From assembly GCF_000092245.1 (NCBI RefSeq), contig NC_014166.1:868001-932000 (forward strand): a stretch of DNA of 64,000 nucleotides, in the 5' to 3' direction. Below the pieces are notes generated by a model. That model was given only the letters and a program-made list of their open reading frames with translations, did not search any database and was not told the DNA's origin. Shown piece by piece: positions 26,862 to 35,145 of the stretch. The first letter of the stretch is position 1; the number at the start of each line of letters is the position of its first letter. This stretch comes from Arcobacter nitrofigilis DSM 7299. Its GTDB lineage: Bacteria > Campylobacterota > Campylobacteria > Campylobacterales > Arcobacteraceae. A program made the translations under genes and the position numbers.

Positions 26862-27261
26862 ATTGCTCTTTACACTCTTCAGTCCATTTATCAAAAATAT
26901 ATTCATCTTGGATTTTATTGATATTTACATTATTCGCAACACATAAATACTCTTTGCCATTCTTTTTAATTATATAAGTAAATTTATAAATATAGTGGTC
27001 TTTTGAAGAGACAACTTTATTATTTAAAAGTTCACTTGAGAGTTTTAATATTTCTATATTGTTCTCTTGTTTATACTTCTCTTTAAAAGCATTTGGGAAA
27101 AAATTCTCTTGATTTTTTTGATACATTGTAAAAACTAATATTACAATTATGACAATAGAAGATAAGATAATAATCTCTCTTTTTTCAAATTTATTATCTA
27201 GTTTGTAGATAATAATTCCTATTAAAATAATAACTAGTATAATTCCTAAAAATATTTGCAT
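26860..27261 (-). CDS. Hypothetical protein with two membrane helices
   Basis: A 133-residue protein I do not recognise. Two hydrophobic helices (about 3-20 and 30-47) form a short hairpin, followed by a soluble, presumably periplasmic or cytoplasmic, domain of about 80 residues with a cysteine pair (YLCVAN and EECKEQ). It follows the 81-residue gene by 23 bases and is probably co-transcribed. AAAGATT precedes the start. Composition and codon use look like neighbouring genes. Confidence 0.65.
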   Translation of the reverse strand: MQIFLGIILVIILIGIIIYKLDNKFEKREIIILSSIVIIVILVFTMYQKNQENFFPNAFKEKYKQENNIEILKLSSELLNNKVVSSKDHYIYKFTYIIKKNGKEYLCVANNVNINKIQDEYIFDKWTEECKEQ

Positions 27262-27284
27262 AATCTTTCCTATTTAATTTTTAT

Positions 27285-27530
27285 TTATGATAATTTACTT
27301 TGAATACTTTTTTTATAATCATCTTTTAAACTGATTGTAGCATTTATTGGTGCATTTGAAGAGCTTACTTTTCTTTTAACTACATTTTTTGGTATATATT
27401 TAAATGGTTTTTTACTTAATGCCTTTTCATCCACATCAATAGTAGATATGAGTTCACTTTTTATACTTTTTAATATCGTTAAAACAGTATCCAAATTTTT
27501 ATCTTCAATCTCTAATGTAATTTTTGCCAT
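27285..27530 (-). CDS. Hypothetical small protein
   Basis: An 81-residue protein. The first half (MAKITLEIEDKNLDTVLTIL and on) looks like a small beta-alpha unit; the second half is basic and polar with NAPINATISLKDDYKKS, probably flexible. The shape, a short folded part and a disordered tail, recalls small antitoxins, but no toxin partner is evident since the following gene is a membrane protein. I cannot name a family. ATG start after GGAATAAAT. Confidence 0.6.
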   Translation of the reverse strand: MAKITLEIEDKNLDTVLTILKSIKSELISTIDVDEKALSKKPFKYIPKNVVKRKVSSSNAPINATISLKDDYKKSIQSKLS

Positions 27531-27769
27531 ATTTATTCCATAAATTTATTTTAGTATATCATATTTAGATTTATTATATTAAAATTTATGTTTATCATAA
27601 TTAAATCAACAAGTAAAAGTGATTTTAAATATTAATTATTTCTTTTTATAAAACGTTAGCACATATTTGTTTATGCCTTCCATGAAGAGATTTTAGATAA
27701 AGAATTAAAGGCATTTACATTATTAATATTAATTTAAATATTATAATTAACATAAAATTAACAGACATA

Positions 27770-27775
27770 TATAAT
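27770..27775 (+). promoter_or_regulatory. -10 box of the first copper receptor gene
   Basis: TATAAT in the TATATAATAAT stretch, 28 bases before the TTG start. The 273-base gap upstream (27531-27803) is very AT-rich; I see no clear metal-regulator box in it. Confidence 0.45.
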
Positions 27776-27778
27776 AAT

Positions 27779-27801
27779 CTCTCTAAAATAAAAGGAGAGA
27801 G
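27779..27801 (+). promoter_or_regulatory. Possible hairpin hiding the ribosome site of the first copper receptor gene
   Basis: CTCTCT (27779-27784) can pair with AGAGAG (27796-27801), which forms part of the ribosome site GGAGAGAG. The second receptor gene has the same ribosome site but lacks the CTCTCT. A short stem, so tentative. Confidence 0.35.
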
Positions 27802-28379
27802 TATTGAAAAAGTCTATATGTCTGTTAAGTATTGTTGCTTCAACAGTTTTATTAGGGAATGAAGTTGAAGTACCAACAGTAAATGTTGCGGAAAAGATAA
27901 ACACAAAAGTAGTTAAAGATATAAGTGAAGATCAACTGAAATCAGCGGATTTAGCGGAAGCTTTAAGTAAAAATGTACCTTCAATATCAATTGTAAGAAG
28001 AAATGGGATTGCAAATGATATTATTTTGAGAGGACAAAAGAAAGATAATATCAATGTATTAATAGATGATGCAAAGATATATGGAGCTTGTCCAAATAGA
28101 ATGGATCCAGTAACATCACATATATTAACAAATAATGTAGAAAGTGTAGAAGTAATAGAAGGACCATACGATGTTGAGAACTTTGGAACATTAAGTGGGA
28201 AAGTTCAAGTACATACAAAAGAGCCAACAAAAGATTTACATGGAGAAGTTAATTTAAATGCTGGAAGCTTCAATTATAGAAAAGCAAGTGCAACAATAAG
28301 TGGAGGAACAGATAGATTTAAATTATTACTTTCAGCTTCAACTGAAAAAAGTGATCAATATAAAGATGGAAATGGTAAT
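27784..28379 (+). repeat. 596-base direct repeat, copy 1 (5' part of first copper receptor gene)
   Basis: Matches 29787-30382 with two base differences by my count. It runs from 20 bases before the start codon through signal peptide, plug domain and first barrel strands. Beyond it the two genes drop to ordinary paralogue similarity. Confidence 0.92.
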
Positions 28380-29786
28380 GACTTTTATGAACAGCAAGTT
28401 GAAAATGGAATAGCAGCTAAGTCAGATAGAGAGTATTCAAAAGATAATCAAAACCACGAAGCATATACTAAAAAAACACTTCTCTCAAAAGCTATTTTTA
28501 ATATAGATGATAGTTCAGAAGTAAAACTTTCATATACAGCAAACAGAAGTGATAATGTACTATATCCTAATACTCCAATGGATGCTGATTACGATGATTC
28601 AAATATTTATACTCTTGGATATGCAAAAAGAGATTTAGGTAAGTATTCAAAAGAGCTAAATTTAGATTATTATTACTCAGATGTTGACCATCCTATGAGT
28701 ACAAAACTAAGAGATGCTGGAAAAATGATGTATATGACAAATCATATGAAATCATCTATTTGGGGAACAAAACTAAAAAACAGTATGGAACTTTCTGATT
28801 ATTTAGTTACTCTTGGTTTAGATACTAGTGTTAGAAATTGGAGAGGTGAAAGTCATATGACATCAGTTGCAACTGGTGTTGATTCAGCTTTTAATACAAC
28901 ATTAGCATCAACAGATACTACAAATAAAGCAATTTTTGCAAAAGTTGAAAAAAATATTGGAAAATTAGATTTAGAATTTGGTTCTAGATATGACCATACA
29001 AAAATTGATGCGGATTCTAGTGCTAAAACAGATAGAAACTATAATGCCTTAAGTGCAAATGTTTTTGCTACGTATAATGCTGATAAAAGTACTAAATATT
29101 TTGCAGGAATAGGTAAATCTTCAAGAGTTCCTGATGCAAGAGAGCTTTATTATGGAAATACTAATAATGATTTAGAACAAACAAAAAACTATGAAGCTGA
29201 TCTTGGTTTTGAAAAGACTATTGGAAACTTCAATATAAAAACAAAACTATTTTATTCAGTGCTAAAAGATTATATTTATAACAAAACTACAAGTCCTACA
29301 ACTACAAAATTTGAAAATATTGATGCAAAAATTTATGGTATAGAAATTAGTGGATTTTATTATATGAGTGATTTCTTATCTTTAGATTATGGTATGGCAT
29401 ATCAAAGAGGGCAAAAGGATAAAGCACTTGAGGGACAAAGTGATAAAGATTTAGCAGAAATAACACCATTGAAAGCAAATCTTGCATTAAACTATGAGTA
29501 CTCAATACATAAATTGACAGCTGAAATGGTTGCAGTTGATAATTGGAATCACAATGATAGTGATAATGGAGAACAAAAGTTAGGTGGATATGCTATTTTT
29601 AATTTAAAGTATAAAAATAACATAACTAAAAACTTTGAAATAACAGTAGGTGTTGATAATGTATTTGACAAAACTTATGCTTCAACAAATACTTATAATG
29701 ATATCAAATATGTTGGAAATGGTAAAACAGAACTTTTAAATGATCCAGGAAGATATGGATATATTAATTTAAGATATAAATTCTAA
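27804..29786 (+). CDS. TonB-dependent copper receptor, OprC/NosA type (first of tandem pair)
   Basis: Outer-membrane 22-strand receptor, 660 residues. Signal peptide 1-18, a possible TonB box near 22-28, plug domain to about 150, then the barrel ending in aromatic F (INLRYKF). The plug contains ACPNRMDP with C96 and M100, the C-x3-M copper site of OprC, and the barrel has DHPM with H296 and M298, matching the second half (HxM) of that site. This identifies a copper importer of the OprC/NosA family rather than a siderophore receptor. TTG start after GGAGAGAG. The copper likely serves oxidases or nitrous oxide reductase encoded elsewhere; no partner inner-membrane transporter is nearby. Confidence 0.88.
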   Translation: MKKSICLLSIVASTVLLGNEVEVPTVNVAEKINTKVVKDISEDQLKSADLAEALSKNVPSISIVRRNGIANDIILRGQKKDNINVLIDDAKIYGACPNRMDPVTSHILTNNVESVEVIEGPYDVENFGTLSGKVQVHTKEPTKDLHGEVNLNAGSFNYRKASATISGGTDRFKLLLSASTEKSDQYKDGNGNDFYEQQVENGIAAKSDREYSKDNQNHEAYTKKTLLSKAIFNIDDSSEVKLSYTANRSDNVLYPNTPMDADYDDSNIYTLGYAKRDLGKYSKELNLDYYYSDVDHPMSTKLRDAGKMMYMTNHMKSSIWGTKLKNSMELSDYLVTLGLDTSVRNWRGESHMTSVATGVDSAFNTTLASTDTTNKAIFAKVEKNIGKLDLEFGSRYDHTKIDADSSAKTDRNYNALSANVFATYNADKSTKYFAGIGKSSRVPDARELYYGNTNNDLEQTKNYEADLGFEKTIGNFNIKTKLFYSVLKDYIYNKTTSPTTTKFENIDAKIYGIEISGFYYMSDFLSLDYGMAYQRGQKDKALEGQSDKDLAEITPLKANLALNYEYSIHKLTAEMVAVDNWNHNDSDNGEQKLGGYAIFNLKYKNNITKNFEITVGVDNVFDKTYASTNTYNDIKYVGNGKTELLNDPGRYGYINLRYKF

Positions 29787-30382
29787 TAAAATAAAAGGAG
29801 AGAGTATTGAAAAAGTCTATATGTCTGTTAAGTATTGTTGCTTCAACAGTTTTGTTAGGGAATGAAGTTGAAGTACCAACAGTAAATGTTGCGGAAAAGA
29901 TAAACACAAAAGTAGTTAAAGATATAAGTGAAGATCAACTAAAATCAGCGGATTTAGCGGAAGCTTTAAGTAAAAATGTACCTTCAATATCAATTGTAAG
30001 AAGAAATGGGATTGCAAATGATATTATTTTGAGAGGACAAAAGAAAGATAATATCAATGTATTAATAGATGATGCAAAGATATATGGAGCTTGTCCAAAT
30101 AGAATGGATCCAGTAACATCACATATATTAACAAATAATGTAGAAAGTGTAGAAGTAATAGAAGGACCATACGATGTTGAGAACTTTGGAACATTAAGTG
30201 GGAAAGTTCAAGTACATACAAAAGAGCCAACAAAAGATTTACATGGAGAAGTTAATTTAAATGCTGGAAGCTTCAATTATAGAAAAGCAAGTGCAACAAT
30301 AAGTGGAGGAACAGATAGATTTAAATTATTACTTTCAGCTTCAACTGAAAAAAGTGATCAATATAAAGATGGAAATGGTAAT
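29787..30382 (+). repeat. 596-base direct repeat, copy 2 (5' part of second copper receptor gene)
   Basis: Second copy of the segment at 27784-28379, 2003 bases downstream in the same orientation; it includes the ribosome site, start codon, signal peptide and plug. Confidence 0.92.
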
Positions 30383-31780
30383 AATTTTTACGAACAGCAA
30401 GTTGAAAAAGGTGTTTCTTCTACAACACGTTATAAAGATTCTAATGAAAAAGCATATACTAAAAAAACACTCTTATCTAAACTAATTTTTAATATAGATG
30501 ATAGTTCAGAAGTAAAATTATCATATACTGCAAATAGAAGTGATAATGTATTATATCCAGCTGGTGGAATGGATGCTGATTATGATGATTCAAATATCTA
30601 TACTATCGGGTATACAAAAAGAGATTTAGGTAAGTATTCAAAAGAGTTGAATTTAGATTATTATTACTCAGATGTAGATCATCCTATGAGTACAAAATTA
30701 AGAAATCCTACTATGATGTATATGACAAGTCATATGAAAACATCAATTTGGGGAACAAAATTAAAAAATAGTATGGAACTTGCTGATTCAATTTTAACAG
30801 TTGGATTAGATACAAGTGTTAGAAACTGGAGAAGTAATAATTATCAAACATCAATTACAACAGGGAAGATTACACCAACTGCTGATTCTTTTCCATCAAC
30901 AGATACTACAAATAAAGCAATATTCGCAAAATTAGAGAAAGATTTTGGTAAATTAAATTTAGATTTTGGTTCAAGATATGACCATACAAATATTGAGCCA
31001 GATGGTAATACAAAAAATGAAAGAAAATACAATGCACTAAGTGCAAATGTTTTTGCTGTTTATAATCAAGATGAATTTACTAAGTATTTTGCAGGAATTG
31101 GTAAATCTTCTAGAGTTCCTGATGCAAGAGAACTTTATTTTTCAGGAATGGGTTCAAAAGGGAATCAAGATTTAAAACAAACAAAAAACTATGAAGCTGA
31201 TCTTGGTTTTGAAAAAACAATAGGTAATTTTAATATTAAATCAAAACTTTTTTATTCTGTATTAAAAGATTATATTTATAACAATGCAACAAGTAAAAAG
31301 TTTGAAAATGTTGATGCTAAGATTTATGGTGCAGAAATAAGTGGATTCTATTTATTAGGAGATTCATTTTCAGCAGATTATGGAATTGCTTATCAAAGAG
31401 GAAAAAAAGATAAAGCACTAGATGGTCAAACAAATAAAAACTTAGCTGAAATTCCTCCTTTAAAAGCTAATATAGCTTTAAATTATGAGTATTCAATTCA
31501 TAAACTAACAGCAGAAATGGTAGCTGTTGATAACTGGAATAAAATTGATAGTGATAATGGTGAACAGAAGTTAGGCGGATATGCTCTTTTTAATTTAAAA
31601 TATAAAAATAGCATAAGCAAAAATTTTGAAATAACTTTAGGTGTTGATAATGTATTTGATAAAACTTATGCTTCAACAAATACTTATAAAGATATTTCAT
31701 ATACAGTTATAGGTGGAAATCAAATTACTTTTAATGATCCAGGAAGATATGGATATATAAATTTAAGATATAAATTTTAA
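29807..31780 (+). CDS. TonB-dependent copper receptor, OprC/NosA type (second of tandem pair)
   Basis: Tandem paralogue of the previous gene, 657 residues, 20 bases after it and with the same GGAGAGAG-TATTG start. Residues 1-191 are identical to its neighbour, so signal peptide, TonB contact and plug with C96/M100 are the same; the barrel diverges, chiefly in loops (after about 200, around 330-350, 450-460), while the H-x-M copper ligands DHPM (H292/M294) are kept. The two probably take up the same metal, possibly in different ligand complexes or with different exposure to phage and antibodies. Ends with a strong bidirectional terminator. Confidence 0.88.
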   Translation: MKKSICLLSIVASTVLLGNEVEVPTVNVAEKINTKVVKDISEDQLKSADLAEALSKNVPSISIVRRNGIANDIILRGQKKDNINVLIDDAKIYGACPNRMDPVTSHILTNNVESVEVIEGPYDVENFGTLSGKVQVHTKEPTKDLHGEVNLNAGSFNYRKASATISGGTDRFKLLLSASTEKSDQYKDGNGNNFYEQQVEKGVSSTTRYKDSNEKAYTKKTLLSKLIFNIDDSSEVKLSYTANRSDNVLYPAGGMDADYDDSNIYTIGYTKRDLGKYSKELNLDYYYSDVDHPMSTKLRNPTMMYMTSHMKTSIWGTKLKNSMELADSILTVGLDTSVRNWRSNNYQTSITTGKITPTADSFPSTDTTNKAIFAKLEKDFGKLNLDFGSRYDHTNIEPDGNTKNERKYNALSANVFAVYNQDEFTKYFAGIGKSSRVPDARELYFSGMGSKGNQDLKQTKNYEADLGFEKTIGNFNIKSKLFYSVLKDYIYNNATSKKFENVDAKIYGAEISGFYLLGDSFSADYGIAYQRGKKDKALDGQTNKNLAEIPPLKANIALNYEYSIHKLTAEMVAVDNWNKIDSDNGEQKLGGYALFNLKYKNSISKNFEITLGVDNVFDKTYASTNTYKDISYTVIGGNQITFNDPGRYGYINLRYKF

Positions 31781-31783
31781 TAA

Positions 31784-31811
31784 AATAAAAGGAAGATTTC
31801 TTCCTTTTATT
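31784..31811. terminator. Bidirectional terminator after the copper receptor pair
   Basis: AATAAAAGGAAGA and TCTTCCTTTTATT are perfect 13-base inverted repeats with two bases between them, flanked by A/T. They separate the receptor gene (ends 31780) from the convergent HD-domain gene (ends 31807). Confidence 0.8.
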
Positions 31812-33036
31812 CAAAGTCCATTCTAACTTGAGTTTGACCTGTTGTTCCAAATGCTAGGTCGATTTTTGTAGCTATTTCTTTAAAATCTACATCTTGAACA
31901 GTTTTTAGAGTTTTTATAATCTCTTTTTTCCCATTTACTAACTCTTTTGATTTTATACCATGGGAGATTGATAAACTAGCTTCAATAAAAGCTGATAATT
32001 TATCACATTGTTTTAAAGCTTTTCCATCTATTGCATTATATTTATCAACATTGTATGAAGCTAAACCATCATTTACAATTTGTATACTATCTTCATTGAT
32101 TTTGTCTAAAAATTCATCTTTTATGCCATCATATAAACCTAAAAGATATGAGAATTCTTCTTTGATTTTTTCAGGAATATTTGGCATGATATCATCTTCT
32201 ATTTTTATGATTTCATATTCACTAATTATTTCAGATAAATCATCAACACAATATTTTACAGGAGAAATAATATCTCTTGTTAGTGCTTCTGGTAAATCAT
32301 GAAATAGTGCTGTGTAAAAGTTGTTTTGCAATCTTTTACCACAAGCATTTACATCAAGTGAATAAAAGTATCCAAATAATGCAACTGTTAACATATGCCC
32401 TAAAACAGAAGTTTCAGGTATTCTAGGTGTTTGTGACCATCTTTTTTGGAACCTAAGTCTTCCACTTAAATCAACTATTTTAGATAGTTTTTTATTTAGG
32501 GCAATTTTTCTCACTCCTATTAATTCATAATAATCTTCAAGTTCCTCTTCAACACTTTTTTTCACATCTTCTATGTCACTTAAAAAAGCGCTTGTTTGAT
32601 ATACAATAGAAAATTCCCATTTTGTGGCAAGATATGAGGCTGCTTTATTTATAAATCTCTCTTTTTTGTACATTTCTGGATTTTCTAAATATTCTTGGAA
32701 TTTTTTTAAAAAATTACCGCCATCTATATCTTTTATAGAGTCATGAAGTTTTTCTATAACCCAAGTATTTATCTCTTTTGATTTTTTTTGTAAGGCATTT
32801 CGAAAAACGTCAGGTCTAATGTCAGTTACTACTACTCGTCGTAAGAATTCAAAAATCCCTGCTTCTATTAGGTGAGTGTAATTTATATCATCTTCAAGCT
32901 TTGCAATAAAATATGCAATAATGAATTTATGAGCTTGTTTATCTAATTCTACTAATTCAACCATTCTAGGATAATCATTCCATCTTTGAATTGAAGCTGA
33001 AGTAAAAATATAATCTATAATTTTATGGTTAATCAT
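31807..33036 (-). CDS. HD-domain protein (predicted metal-dependent phosphohydrolase)
   Basis: About 409 residues. The HD signature is in the middle: GHMLTVALFGYFYS followed by FYTALFHDLPEALTRDII, the form seen in YfbR-like 5'-nucleotidases and related hydrolases; the rest is helical and unknown to me. The frame is open to TTG 33066, but ATG 33036 overlaps the stop of a small upstream gene (GATGATTAA) and is likelier by coupling. Substrate unknown. Faces the copper receptors. Confidence 0.75.
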   Translation of the reverse strand: MINHKIIDYIFTSASIQRWNDYPRMVELVELDKQAHKFIIAYFIAKLEDDINYTHLIEAGIFEFLRRVVVTDIRPDVFRNALQKKSKEINTWVIEKLHDSIKDIDGGNFLKKFQEYLENPEMYKKERFINKAASYLATKWEFSIVYQTSAFLSDIEDVKKSVEEELEDYYELIGVRKIALNKKLSKIVDLSGRLRFQKRWSQTPRIPETSVLGHMLTVALFGYFYSLDVNACGKRLQNNFYTALFHDLPEALTRDIISPVKYCVDDLSEIISEYEIIKIEDDIMPNIPEKIKEEFSYLLGLYDGIKDEFLDKINEDSIQIVNDGLASYNVDKYNAIDGKALKQCDKLSAFIEASLSISHGIKSKELVNGKKEIIKTLKTVQDVDFKEIATKIDLAFGTTGQTQVRMDFE

Positions 33037-33145
33037 CTTTTTTATCTTTCTTTTTAGAGTCATCAAAAAATATCATACTTTTACCAATCATCATAAGTGT
33101 TGTTACTGTTCCAACTACTACATAAGCTACCCATGGTTCGTGCAT
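33029..33145 (-). CDS. Small single-pass membrane protein, coupled to the HD-domain gene
   Basis: A 38-residue frame: MHEPWV, a hydrophobic stretch (about 7-22), then a strongly charged tail (DDSKKKDKKDD). AAAGAG lies seven bases before the ATG. Its stop overlaps the preferred start of the HD-domain gene, an arrangement typical of real translationally coupled genes. Small size makes it uncertain, and I know no family. Confidence 0.5.
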   Translation of the reverse strand: MHEPWVAYVVVGTVTTLMMIGKSMIFFDDSKKKDKKDD

Positions 33146-33245
33146 TTTAGACTCTTTATTTTTGTTTTGATTATCCCATAATATTGATAAATAGGCACTT
33201 AGAAAAATTTTTTATTTTTTTTGATGCAAAATGAAAAATTAGGTG

Positions 33246-33251
33246 TATAAT
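33246..33251 (+). promoter_or_regulatory. -10 box before the DUF2156 gene
   Basis: TATAAT in GTGTATAATTTT, 33 bases before ATG 33285, preceded by A/T-rich runs as in typical Campylobacterota promoters. Confidence 0.55.
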
Positions 33252-33284
33252 TTTGAAAAATTCATACAAGGATAAAGAAAAATA

Positions 33285-34265
33285 ATGTCAACTTTGACAG
33301 TAAGCAACTATACTTTAAAACACTTTGATTTAAATGCAAAAGATGAAATGACTAAATACTTAAAACTAATTAATGTAGATGTTAGTGATTATACTTTTGC
33401 TGGTAATTATATCTGGTTATCAACTGCAACTGGATTTTATGCAATTGTAAATGATACTTTTTGTTTGTTTATTTTAAGCTCAGGTGAGTTATCTATGCTT
33501 TTACCTCCAATTGGTAAAAAAAGTAAGACTTATGATGCAATGTTACAATGTTTTGAAATAATGAATGCCCATAATAGCAATAGAAACTATTCAAAAATAG
33601 AGTACGTACATGAAGAGCTATTAGAGGGCTTTGTTGATTATTTGGAAGAGGGTACTTTAGTTTACGAGATGCTAAAAGACTTTATTATTGAAAAAAAACT
33701 TGTGGATTATATTTATAAAGTTGAAGACTTAATAGAATTAAAAGGTGATTCTTATAAATCAAAAAGAAATGAGATAAACAAATTCAAAAAGATTTATCCA
33801 GACCATAGAATAGAGATATTAGATAAAGAAAAACATGGTGCTGAAGTATTATCTTTATTTAATAAATGGGTAAAAGATAGAACAACTTATATGCCAAAAG
33901 AAGAAGTAGAAGTTTTTATGGATGGTATATATTTTGAAAGATTTGCAATAAAAAGATTGATAAATGATTATAATAATCTTGATATTATCGGACTTGTTAT
34001 TTACATAAATGATGAAATAAAAGGTTTTACTGTAGGGGAACAAATAAATGAGCAAACAGCAAGTGTAATTATTGAAAAAACAGATTTCGAAATACTTGGT
34101 TGTGCACAATTTATATTTAGAGAATTTACAAAAATCTTAAAAGATAAGTTTAATGTTGACTATATAAATGTGGGTGATGATATGGGGTTTGAAAACTTAA
34201 AAAAAGTAAAAATGTCATACAGACCAAATAAATTAGTACCTAAATATACTATTTATCAAAAATGA
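33285..34265 (+). CDS. DUF2156 protein (GNAT-fold, lysylphosphatidylglycerol-synthase-like C-terminal domain)
   Basis: A 326-residue soluble protein matching the DUF2156 family, whose fold is a double GNAT domain related to the catalytic part of MprF. Seen: SDYTFAGNYIW near the start, SKRNEINKFKKIYPD at about 162-176, and INVGDDMGFENLKKVKMSYRPNK near the end, the family's best-conserved segment. Substrate unknown; aminoacyl transfer is possible. It overlaps a GNAT gene by four bases (ATGA), so the two are co-translated. AAGGATAAAGAAAAATA precedes the start. Confidence 0.82.
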   Translation: MSTLTVSNYTLKHFDLNAKDEMTKYLKLINVDVSDYTFAGNYIWLSTATGFYAIVNDTFCLFILSSGELSMLLPPIGKKSKTYDAMLQCFEIMNAHNSNRNYSKIEYVHEELLEGFVDYLEEGTLVYEMLKDFIIEKKLVDYIYKVEDLIELKGDSYKSKRNEINKFKKIYPDHRIEILDKEKHGAEVLSLFNKWVKDRTTYMPKEEVEVFMDGIYFERFAIKRLINDYNNLDIIGLVIYINDEIKGFTVGEQINEQTASVIIEKTDFEILGCAQFIFREFTKILKDKFNVDYINVGDDMGFENLKKVKMSYRPNKLVPKYTIYQK

Positions 34266-34684
34266 AAATTGAAATAGCAAAAACTTCTGATATTAAAGAG
34301 CTTGTTTTTATAGAAAAAGAGCTTTTTTTGGGAGATAGTGCTGCTTTAAGTAGGGCAGCCTTTTCTTATCATTTAAAAAGAAGTATTATCTATAAGTTAA
34401 TAATTGATGAAAAAACTGTAGCTTATATTTTGTGGCTTAAAAGAAAAAATCACTATAGACTTTATTCACTTGCTATTTTAAAAGAGTATCAAGGAAAAGG
34501 TTTAGGTAAGTCTTTATTGGAGTTTTCTTTAAACAATTTAGATAAAGATATCTTTGAACTTGAAGTAAGAGCTAGTAACTTACCAGCAATAAAATTATAT
34601 GAAAAGTTTGGATTTGAAAAAGTAAAGGTTTTAGAAAAATTTTATGATGATGAAGATGGAATAAAGATGAGACTAAAGAGATAA
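34262..34684 (+). CDS. GNAT-family N-acetyltransferase
   Basis: A 140-residue single-domain acetyltransferase. The acetyl-CoA pyrophosphate loop is in LKEYQGKGLGKSLL (about 78-91), and the C-terminal part VRASNLPAIKLYEKFGF is the RimI-like motif B. RimI itself modifies ribosomal protein S18; here the partner or substrate is unknown. Overlaps the DUF2156 gene and probably works with it. Confidence 0.85.
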   Translation: MKIEIAKTSDIKELVFIEKELFLGDSAALSRAAFSYHLKRSIIYKLIIDEKTVAYILWLKRKNHYRLYSLAILKEYQGKGLGKSLLEFSLNNLDKDIFELEVRASNLPAIKLYEKFGFEKVKVLEKFYDDEDGIKMRLKR

Positions 34685-34695
34685 CTCTTTAGTCT
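34670..34695. terminator. Bidirectional terminator between GNAT gene and rpiB
   Basis: AGACTAAAGAG and CTCTTTAGTCT form an 11-bp perfect stem around ATAA. It includes the GNAT stop codon and touches the rpiB stop, suiting the convergent arrangement. Confidence 0.65.
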
Positions 34696-35144
34696 TAAGA
34701 TCTACAGCTACCAAAAAGATTATTAATCTTTTCAACTCTGCCTTCGTGTCTTCCACCTTGGAAAGTTGCTTTATCCCAAGCATCAACAATAGCTTCCACC
34801 ATTCCTAATCCAGAAACTCTCTCACCTAGGCAAATTACATTAGCATCATTGTGCTCTCTTGCCATTTGCGCAGAGTATTCATTGTGACAAAGGGCTGCTC
34901 TAATACCATCAAATTTATTAGCAGACATACTCATACCAATACCAGAACCACAGATTAATATACCTTTTGAACCTTCATTTGCTAAAACTTCTTTACAAAC
35001 TTTAGCTGCAAAATCAGGATAATCAACTCTATCTTTATTACTTGGTCCTAAATCAATTACTTCATGACCTTTTGCTTCAAAAAGTTCTTTTACATATGCT
35101 TTTATATCAATACCTGCATGATCTGCACCAATAAAATATTTCAT
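34695..35144 (-). CDS. rpiB: Ribose 5-phosphate isomerase B
   Basis: Interconverts ribose 5-phosphate and ribulose 5-phosphate in the pentose phosphate pathway. The 149-residue LacA/RpiB protein has the N-terminal GADHAG, the phosphate-binding ILICGSGIGMS with the catalytic cysteine (about C65), and HNDANVICLGER. It is the last gene of the folD-lepB-rpiB cluster, one base after lepB. Confidence 0.94.
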   Translation of the reverse strand: MKYFIGADHAGIDIKAYVKELFEAKGHEVIDLGPSNKDRVDYPDFAAKVCKEVLANEGSKGILICGSGIGMSMSANKFDGIRAALCHNEYSAQMAREHNDANVICLGERVSGLGMVEAIVDAWDKATFQGGRHEGRVEKINNLFGSCRS

Positions 35145-35145
35145 T

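Noticed and set aside
27784-30382. Direct repeat as the ends of a transposon
   Set aside because: The repeats are coding parts of paralogous receptor genes; no transposase, terminal inverted repeats or target duplications are seen.
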